Shown here: in pieces, positions 23,626 to 28,776 of the stretch
Layout of the letters: each line of letters opens with the position of its first letter
Position numbering within the stretch: position 1 is the stretch's first letter
Source of the DNA: Candidatus Tepidiaquacellales bacterium UBA2330
GTDB taxonomy: Bacteria; Bacteroidota; Ignavibacteria; Tepidaquicellales; Tepidaquicellaceae
Direction: 5' to 3'
Assembly (NCBI GenBank): GCA_002344965.1
Contig: DDUU01000016.1
Coordinates: 1 to 28,776, forward strand
Length of the DNA: 28,776 nt
Translations under genes and position numbers: made by a program
Notes under the pieces: generated by a model
What the model saw: only the letters and a program-made list of their open reading frames with translations
What the model was told of the DNA's origin: nothing
Database searches by the model: none

Positions 23626-26142
23626 TTATTCTTCAGCGTTATCTTTATTATCTTCAGTTACATCAACCGATTGTTTTTCGGATACAAGTTCTTTTTTATC
23701 ATCCGTAAAAGTAAGTTCGTCATTACCTTTCTTAAATTTCACTTTTATCTTACCGGCGTCTTTTAGATTACCTTTTAAAATTTCCTCACTGAGCGGATCT
23801 TCAAGATATTTCTGAATAGCTCTTCTTAGAGGTCTTGCTCCGAAATTTTTATCAAATCCTTTTTCACTTAAAAATTCCATCGCGGATTTTGAGACTTCCA
23901 CTTTAACTCCCTGAAGCTGTATCCTCTTTAGAAGTTTTTCAATTCCGATTTCTACGATCTTAAGAATATCAGTCTTTTCAAGCTGTTTGAAAATTATCAT
24001 ATCATCAATTCTGTTCAGAAACTCCGGTGAGAATACTCTCTTTACTGAATCTTCAATCGTCGTCCTTATCTTTTCATAATTCGTTTTTGATGTCCCTTCG
24101 CCGAATCCAAATACCTTATCAAGCTTTAGATCTCTTGTTCCTATATTTGATGTCATAATAATGATAGTATTCTTGAAATCCACTTTTCTGCCGAGACCGT
24201 CAGTAAGAACGCCGTCATCCAGAACCTGAAGAAGTATATTGAAAGTATCCGGATGCGCTTTTTCGATTTCATCAAGTAAAACTACAGAATAAGGTTTGCG
24301 TCTTACTTTTTCCGTCAGCTGACCGCCTTCTTCATATCCGACATATCCGGGAGGAGCTCCGACTAATCTTGATACATTAAATTTTTCCATGTATTCGCTC
24401 ATATCAATTCTGATAAGCGAATCTTCCGAATTGAAAAGGAATTTAGCAAGCTGCTTTGCAAGTTCGGTCTTTCCGACGCCTGTCGGTCCGAGAAAAACAA
24501 ATGAACCTATAGGTCTGTTCGGATCTTTTAGCCCGGCTCTCGCTCTTCTTATTGCGCGGGAAATGTTTTTAACAGCTTCATCCTGTCCTATCACTTCGCT
24601 TCTGAGAGTGTCTTCCATTTTTACAAGTTTCTCAGATTCCGCTTCAGCAATCTGATTTACCGGAATACCGGTCATCATTGCTACTACGTCTGCTACGCTC
24701 TGCTCTGAAACTTCATACACCATACTCTGGGATTTAATTTCCCAGTCTAGTTTTAACTGCTCCAGATCAGCAAGGACTTTCTTTTCATTATCACGAAGCT
24801 TTGCGGCTTCCTCATAGTTCTGATTCTTTACAACCTGATTTTTGAACTGTCTTATATTCTCAATTTCAGCTTCAAGATCAACTATCTCTTTCGGTACGAC
24901 AATATTTGACAGGTGAACCCTCGAACCCGCTTCATCCATTACGTCAATAGCTTTATCCGGAAGAAATCTGTCAGTAATATATCTGTCGCTTAATTTTACA
25001 GCTTCTTCTATTGCTTTATCAGAGTAGTTTACATTGTGATGCTCTTCATATTTGCTTTTGATATTATTTAAAATCTGAATAGTCTCATCTACGGAAGTTG
25101 GCTCCACCATAATTTTTTGAAATCTTCTGTCAAGCGCTCCGTCTTTTTCTATATATTGCCTGTATTCATTTAATGTAGTTGCGCCAATGCACTGCAGATC
25201 TCCTCTTGCAAGTGCAGGTTTGAATATATTTGAAGCATCAAGAGAACCGCTTGCGCCTCCTGCTCCGACTATCGTGTGTAGTTCATCAATGAATAGAATT
25301 ACATCCTTGGCTTTTTCGAGTTCATTCATAACAGCTTTCATTCTTTCCTCAAACTGTCCCCTGTATTTCGTGCCTGCGACAAGAGCTGCAAGATCAAGCG
25401 TTACGACTCTTTTATTGTGTAAAACTCTTGAAACATTTTTATTTATGATCCTTAATGCAAGTCCTTCTGCAATTGCAGTTTTACCGACACCGGGCTCGCC
25501 TATAAGAACCGGATTATTCTTTTTTCTTCTGCTTAAAACCTGCGCAACTCTTTCTATTTCTTTTTCTCTGCCGACAATCGGATCCAGCTTATTTTCAATT
25601 GCCATTTTTGTAAGATCCCTTCCGAAGTTATCAAGAACCGGAGTTTTGCTTCTTTCCTGTTTTTTTTCAGCTGCTGATTTTGCTCCCGGCTGATTGCCTG
25701 AAGGCTTTCCGCTGAGAATATTCATCAACTCTGATTTAACTGCTTCGTAATTTATATTGAACTGGTGCAGGATCTGCGCGGCAAGATTATCGTCTTCCCT
25801 TAATATCGAAAGAAGTAAATGTTCAGTTCCTATAATATCGGATTTGAAAATCTTCGCTTCTAAATATGTTATTTTTAAAACTTTCTCCGCCTGTTTCGTG
25901 AGAGGTATATTACCTACCGTTAATGTTCCGCCTGATTGTCTGACGGTATCTTCAATTGTCTTCTTGATTTTAAATGCATCAACTCCGAGGTTTTTAAAGA
26001 TCTTTATTGCAATCCCTTCGCCTTCTCTTATTATTCCCAGTAACAGGTGCTCTGTTCCAATGTAATCATGACCAAGCCGGATCGCTTCTTCTCTGCTTAA
26101 TCTGATAACATCCTGAACTCTGCTTGAAAAATTACTGTCCAT
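23626..26142 (-). CDS. clpC: ATP-dependent Clp protease ATPase subunit ClpC
   Basis: The 838-residue AAA+ unfoldase feeds proteins to ClpP. Two Clp-N repeats occupy about 5-145. NBD1 has Walker A GEPGVGKT (215-222) and Walker B VILFIDELHT (281-290). A UVR-type segment NYEEAAKLRDNEKKVLADLE (442-461) sits in the middle domain and marks ClpC rather than ClpB, together with the short middle domain. NBD2 has Walker A GPTGVGKT (552-559) and VVLLDEIEKAHPDTFN. The last 40 residues are charged and low complexity. ClpC-type proteins are common in Bacteroidota. The 5' leader has an inverted repeat, and fabH follows two bases after the stop. Confidence 0.96.
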   Translation of the reverse strand: MDSNFSSRVQDVIRLSREEAIRLGHDYIGTEHLLLGIIREGEGIAIKIFKNLGVDAFKIKKTIEDTVRQSGGTLTVGNIPLTKQAEKVLKITYLEAKIFKSDIIGTEHLLLSILREDDNLAAQILHQFNINYEAVKSELMNILSGKPSGNQPGAKSAAEKKQERSKTPVLDNFGRDLTKMAIENKLDPIVGREKEIERVAQVLSRRKKNNPVLIGEPGVGKTAIAEGLALRIINKNVSRVLHNKRVVTLDLAALVAGTKYRGQFEERMKAVMNELEKAKDVILFIDELHTIVGAGGASGSLDASNIFKPALARGDLQCIGATTLNEYRQYIEKDGALDRRFQKIMVEPTSVDETIQILNNIKSKYEEHHNVNYSDKAIEEAVKLSDRYITDRFLPDKAIDVMDEAGSRVHLSNIVVPKEIVDLEAEIENIRQFKNQVVKNQNYEEAAKLRDNEKKVLADLEQLKLDWEIKSQSMVYEVSEQSVADVVAMMTGIPVNQIAEAESEKLVKMEDTLRSEVIGQDEAVKNISRAIRRARAGLKDPNRPIGSFVFLGPTGVGKTELAKQLAKFLFNSEDSLIRIDMSEYMEKFNVSRLVGAPPGYVGYEEGGQLTEKVRRKPYSVVLLDEIEKAHPDTFNILLQVLDDGVLTDGLGRKVDFKNTIIIMTSNIGTRDLKLDKVFGFGEGTSKTNYEKIRTTIEDSVKRVFSPEFLNRIDDMIIFKQLEKTDILKIVEIGIEKLLKRIQLQGVKVEVSKSAMEFLSEKGFDKNFGARPLRRAIQKYLEDPLSEEILKGNLKDAGKIKVKFKKGNDELTFTDDKKELVSEKQSVDVTEDNKDNAEE

Positions 26143-26178
26143 TTTATTCTGATTTATTTATGTTTTATTTGGGGAATA

Positions 26179-26208
26179 ATTAATGCGGATCTTAAAATCT
26201 GCATTAAT
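26179..26208 (-). promoter_or_regulatory. Inverted repeat in the clpC leader
   Basis: ATTAATGCGGAT (26179-26190) and ATCTGCATTAAT (26197-26208) form a 12-bp dyad with one mismatch and a 6-base loop, between the candidate clpC -7 element and the ATG. It does not match CIRCE or the CtsR heptamer repeat. It could be an operator or a leader hairpin. Confidence 0.5.
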
Positions 26209-26237
26209 TGCGTTACATTTTTTTCCTGATATTTAGT

Positions 26238-26245
26238 CAAATATA
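26238..26245 (-). promoter_or_regulatory. Candidate -7 element for clpC
   Basis: TATATTTG on the minus strand matches TAnnTTTG and would give a leader of about 90 bases containing the inverted repeat. No TTG is found at the -33 position. Confidence 0.4.
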
Positions 26246-26319
26246 TTAAAAAACTTATAAAGAATTAATGTATTAAACTAATGTATTTATTTAAATATTT
26301 ATTGCTCTGTTAACCATTC

Positions 26320-26347
26320 AAAAAAAAACCGGAGCAATTTCTCCGGT
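26320..26347 (-). terminator. Intrinsic terminator after the bacilliredoxin gene
   Basis: ACCGGAG (26328-26334) pairs with CTCCGGT (26341-26347) over a 6-base loop; the minus strand continues into nine Ts (26328-26320). It separates the bacilliredoxin unit from clpC. Confidence 0.92.
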
Positions 26348-26375
26348 CATTAATAAAAATATTTTTTACCGGAGA

Positions 26376-26822
26376 TTAAGCATTTTCAGCCTTTTCCTTT
26401 TTACAATATTTGTTGAATATTCCGGCCACTAAATTTGCAACTGTATTGGCATCATTATTTTCAATATCCATTCTGTTGATCATATGTATAAGTTCTCCGT
26501 TTTTTAGTAATGCCATCTGAGGTGAGGAAGGCGGGACTCCTGTGAAAAATGTTCTGGCTTCATTAACTGCATCCTTTTCCATTCCGGCAAATACGGTTAC
26601 AAGATTATCAGGCATTGCATTATTGTTCTTCGCCCATTCTACTGCCAGAGAAAGACCCGGTCTCGCTTTCCCCGCTGCGCAGCCGCATACGGAATTCACA
26701 AACACAAAAGTTGTACCGTCTTTGCTTAATTCATTTTTGACTTCATCAGGTGTTAATAATTCTCTGAATCCTATTTCTGTTGCTTCTTCCCTCATTGGCT
26801 GTACCATTATTGGATCATACAT
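26376..26822 (-). CDS. Bacilliredoxin (BrxA/BrxB, YphP/YqiW family)
   Basis: The 148-residue protein has the signature VNSVCGCAAGKARPG with the CGC active site at Cys46-Gly47-Cys48. Known members remove bacillithiol from mixed disulfides on proteins in the cytoplasm. The YDPIMVQPMREE start and the GVPPSSPQMALLKNGELIHMINR block are typical. The length is normal for the family. AAAGGA about 11 bases before the ATG is a plausible Shine-Dalgarno site. It lies 67 bases after the serine hydrolase gene and ends at a strong terminator, so it may be the last gene of that unit. BrxA and BrxB cannot be told apart here. Confidence 0.93.
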   Translation of the reverse strand: MYDPIMVQPMREEATEIGFRELLTPDEVKNELSKDGTTFVFVNSVCGCAAGKARPGLSLAVEWAKNNNAMPDNLVTVFAGMEKDAVNEARTFFTGVPPSSPQMALLKNGELIHMINRMDIENNDANTVANLVAGIFNKYCKKEKAENA

Positions 26823-26889
26823 TTATTATTTTTCCTTTCTGGATTATTTAAGTAAGTTTTCTAACAATTTATATAAAGTATAAAGTTCA

Positions 26890-27714
26890 TTATTTTAAAA
26901 ATCTGTTGAACCAGTTCCTCCTCAGATCTGTAACTATCTTTCTTTGTCTTTTGAGATAATGATCACCTCCTTCTATCAGTTCAAGTCTGCATAAATTTCC
27001 GTTTTTATTTAATAGTCTGTACATATCTTCAGAATCCCGGTAAGAAATATTCCCATCCTCATTCCCATGAATTAATAGAATAGCAGTATCTTTGTTTATT
27101 TCTTTATAAAAGCTTACAGCTGAAGTTTCTTTTATTTTCTTTTTATTTTCATAAGAATCCTTTGAGCCAAATAATTTTGCAAAAGTATTCACTAAAACTT
27201 TTTCTTCCTTAATACTTCTTTCTACATCAGCAAGTCCTGAAATTATCACAGCGCATTGAATTCTGTCAGTAAGTGTCAGAGCTTTATATGTCATCATCCC
27301 GCCTCTGCTCCAGCCTTCCATGCCAATTTTTGAAACATCACATTCCGGAATTTCATCGGAAAGTTTTAATAAGTTCATCACATCATCCACATCTTTACCG
27401 CCGAATTCATCAGCATCCCTGTAATTTGTTGCAAGAACTATATAACCCCAGGAAGCAATCTCACCGAACATTCCCCTCGCAAGAAACTCATCAATCCTTC
27501 CGTCATTTTTATATCCGCCGCGGTTCCAGATAATTAACGGAAGCTTTTCTTTAATATTTAAAGGTTTTGCAATGTAACCATTTACTTTGTAACCATCTGA
27601 ATCATAAACAATACTTTCGACTGAAGTCTTTTCGGCTGTTTTATTTCCCCAGCCGCTTTTAATAAGTTTGATCTGGTCATCTTTCAGTTCAATTACTTTT
27701 TGAGAAAGGATCAT
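26890..27714 (-). CDS. Alpha/beta hydrolase, prolyl oligopeptidase (S9) family
   Basis: The 274-residue protein is a catalytic domain alone, without the beta-propeller of full S9 peptidases. The nucleophile elbow GWSRGG holds Ser136, the acid is Asp220 in HGNEDGNIS, and the base is His252 in GGDHYL. WNRGGY near 63-68 forms the oxyanion region. There is no signal peptide, so it is cytoplasmic. It may be a peptidase or an esterase; the substrate is unknown. Its ATG overlaps the TGA of the upstream 78-residue gene (ATGA), indicating translational coupling. Confidence 0.88.
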   Translation of the reverse strand: MILSQKVIELKDDQIKLIKSGWGNKTAEKTSVESIVYDSDGYKVNGYIAKPLNIKEKLPLIIWNRGGYKNDGRIDEFLARGMFGEIASWGYIVLATNYRDADEFGGKDVDDVMNLLKLSDEIPECDVSKIGMEGWSRGGMMTYKALTLTDRIQCAVIISGLADVERSIKEEKVLVNTFAKLFGSKDSYENKKKIKETSAVSFYKEINKDTAILLIHGNEDGNISYRDSEDMYRLLNKNGNLCRLELIEGGDHYLKRQRKIVTDLRRNWFNRFLK

Positions 27715-27947
27715 TCAGTATCCGTATTCTCAAATAATTTATAGTAGCCGAGTTTAAGATCAAATTCCTGTCCGGTTTTATACATTTTTTCATTCGGGGA
27801 AGGCAATACATTTTCAATCTTTACTTTAGCCCAGCATCCGCCCTGATAGTCCAGTATCCTGGCTTCATAAAGTTCATTGCCTTCGTATTCAACAGTGTAG
27901 ATCTTGTTTATTTCCGGAGCGTTTTTAAGAATATGTGTATGCTTCAT
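27711..27947 (-). CDS. Small conserved-looking protein of unknown function
   Basis: This 78-residue protein has no motif I can name. Strand-rich segments (IYTVEYEGNELYEARILDYQ, CWAKVKIENVL, EFDLKLGYYKLF) suggest a small beta-barrel such as an SH3- or Tudor-like fold, which is only a pattern impression. It has no signal peptide or membrane segment. Its stop overlaps the start of the hydrolase gene by four bases, which supports it as a real gene and suggests a joint role. No Shine-Dalgarno sequence precedes its ATG. Confidence 0.65.
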   Translation of the reverse strand: MKHTHILKNAPEINKIYTVEYEGNELYEARILDYQGGCWAKVKIENVLPSPNEKMYKTGQEFDLKLGYYKLFENTDTE

Positions 27948-28063
27948 TGTAATTTTTAATTTGCAATTTAATAAATTGAATCATATTTAATAAGGTAATT
28001 ATGAATATAATCAATCATACAACTTTTCAAAATCTTACCGGTAAAGAAAAACAGCCCTTTCGA

Positions 28064-28105
28064 TTTTGCAAAGTCTGCTGTAAAACAGCATACTACTTTG
28101 CAAAA
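28064..28105. repeat. Two-part inverted repeat (hairpin-forming)
   Basis: TTTTGCAAAGT (28064-28074) is the exact complement of ACTTTGCAAAA (28095-28105). Nested inside, TGCTGT (28076-28081) pairs with ACAGCA (28085-28090) over a 3-base loop, with a small asymmetric bulge between the stems. Both strands could fold. Confidence 0.75.
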
Positions 28106-28276
28106 GTGAAGTGGTTTTTGTAATTTTGATTCAGCAGTTTGCCTAAAAGATTTTTCTAAAGCGGAACGTGATTTGTTATGACATAACGGAGTATTTGAAA
28201 AAACAGTGATAAGCATTTCTGTTTGTTCTAAACGAACTGCACTGAAAAAATTTATATTGTTTTAAAAATAAAAAGG

Positions 28277-28319
28277 GATCAGTGAATCATAAACAGCTTA
28301 AACTGATCAGATATTTTTT
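28277..28319 (+). terminator. Terminator-like hairpin in the leader of the SMR gene
   Basis: GATCAGT (28277-28283) pairs with ACTGATC (28302-28308) over an 18-base loop, followed by six Ts at 28314-28319. It sits 48 bases before the SMR start and points the same way, so it may end an upstream small RNA or act as an attenuator. I did not see a guanidine riboswitch consensus. Confidence 0.5.
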
Positions 28320-28367
28320 CACTTAGGGATTTTTTTGTAAATACATAAATAATTTAAATCAAAACCA

Positions 28368-28694
28368 ATGAACTGGATCATACTTATTACTGCAGGTTTG
28401 TTTGAAGTGGCATTTGCTTTTTGTTTAGGAAAAGCAAAAGAATCTACAGGTAATGAAATGCAATTATGGTATACCGGATTTTTTATTACTCTTAGTATAA
28501 GCATGGGACTTTTAATGAAGGCGACTCAGACTTTGCCGATCGGAACGGCTTACGCAGTGTGGACGGGGATCGGAGCAGCAGGATCTGTTTTGATTGGTAT
28601 TCTTGTATTCAAAGAGCCGGCAACATTTCTTAGAATATTTTTTCTAATTACATTAATTGGTTCTATCATTGGTTTAAAATCAGTGTCTCATTAA
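28368..28694 (+). CDS. SMR-family transporter, SugE/Gdx type
   Basis: The 108-residue protein has four membrane helices and works as an antiparallel dimer exchanging protons for small cations. The central Glu13 in AGLFEVAFA is conserved. LPIGTAYAVWTGIGAAGSVL (56-75) matches the Gdx/SugE subgroup, which exports guanidinium, rather than EmrE-type drug exporters (which have GIAYAIWSGVG). The usual partner GLKYS in the first loop is replaced by LGKAKES. Many relatives are controlled by guanidine riboswitches, but none is evident upstream. It is divergent from the 78-residue gene and no other gene follows before the window end. Confidence 0.88.
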   Translation: MNWIILITAGLFEVAFAFCLGKAKESTGNEMQLWYTGFFITLSISMGLLMKATQTLPIGTAYAVWTGIGAAGSVLIGILVFKEPATFLRIFFLITLIGSIIGLKSVSH

Positions 28695-28776
28695 TCTCTG
28701 ATTTCACATACTAAAGCATTAAAATGATTAAATTACTATTTATATATCCTGTCTAAAAACTCAAAGATGACTGTAT

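Larger units (their letters stand above)
27948..28367. other. Divergent 420-base gap with several dyads
   Basis: No gene is supported here. The gap contains TTACCGGTAA (28035-28044), a long two-part hairpin (28064-28105), GTTATG/CATAAC (28175-28187) and a terminator-like hairpin (28277-28319). An 82-codon frame on the minus strand (28216-27968) runs through the dyads and is judged spurious. The region may hold a small RNA, a repeat or a leader of the SMR gene. Confidence 0.5.

Noticed and set aside
25187..25693. 168-codon frame antisense to clpC
   Set aside because: It is the mirror of the well-conserved NBD1 coding region and its protein is low in complexity, with Ser/Leu/Ala runs typical of shadows.
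26143..26375. CIRCE or CtsR operator for clpC
   Set aside because: The inverted repeat in the leader shares neither the TTAGCACTC arms nor the GGTCAAA heptamers.
27968..28216. 82-codon minus-strand frame in the gap before the SMR gene
   Set aside because: It runs through several dyads, is rich in Cys/Phe/Lys without a fold pattern, has no ribosome-binding site and no recognisable motif; structure at DNA level explains it better.
27948..28367. Guanidine riboswitch before the SugE/Gdx-type gene
   Set aside because: I looked for the ykkC, paired ACGR-loop and guanidine-III patterns and found no convincing match; isolated ACG triplets are not in suitable hairpin loops.
315..28694. A hidden defence or mobile system
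   Set aside because: All long frames are accounted for by housekeeping, transport, redox or envelope genes; no nuclease, integrase, toxin-antitoxin or reverse transcriptase signature was found.

Overview
The window is AT-rich bacterial chromosome with ordinary housekeeping and metabolic genes. It shows no phage, transposase, plasmid or defence genes, and no tRNA or rRNA. Several features point to the Bacteroidota/Chlorobi group, and the gene mix (DUF5683-type exported proteins, gamma-glutamyltransferase lipoprotein, DsbD, bacilliredoxin, nadE without a glutaminase domain) suggests an Ignavibacteria-like member. Most starts lack a Shine-Dalgarno sequence, several promoters resemble the Bacteroidota TTG / TAnnTTTG pattern, and about seven of 24 genes start with TTG. 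The taxonomic call is inference; no marker RNA gene is present to confirm it.

Layout. 1-314: non-coding, with two near-identical palindromes and a candidate promoter. 315-6930: acetyl-CoA synthetase, a GNAT acetyltransferase, a divergent second AMP-forming acyl-CoA ligase, an orphan peptide-binding lipoprotein and a second GNAT. 6933-10550: DNA polymerase IV on the minus strand, then a DMT exporter fused head-to-tail with rarA. 10551-10717: a convergent gap holding two inverted copies of a palindrome that look like back-to-back terminators. 10718-13530: a secreted M1 metallopeptidase and a divergent CrtC/AttH-like protein. 13546-16808: a tight minus-strand operon nadE-ggt-acyltransferase. 16831-17251: a one-gene unit for a small HTH-like protein with its own promoter and terminator. 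17370-21629: a plus-strand operon dsbD - DUF5683-like - truA - DUF5683-like, whose probable terminator lies inside the opposing ispE gene. 21632-26142: clpC-fabH-ispE on the minus strand, with a terminator between fabH and ispE. 26376-27947: minus-strand bacilliredoxin, serine hydrolase and a small unknown protein. 27948-28367: a 420-base gap with several dyads. 28368-28694: an SMR transporter of the SugE/Gdx type.

How the genes fit together. Themes are acyl/acetyl activation (acs, second ligase, fabH, acyltransferase), thiol redox control (dsbD, ggt, bacilliredoxin) and stress or DNA maintenance (clpC, dinB, rarA). I found no convincing new multi-gene system. The best leads are non-coding: the paired palindromes at 1-140 and 10608-10671, the terminator embedded in ispE, the dyad-rich gap before the SMR gene, and a dinB promoter that predicts a leaderless message. 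The most curious gene arrangement is the pair of DUF5683-like paralogues flanking truA behind dsbD.
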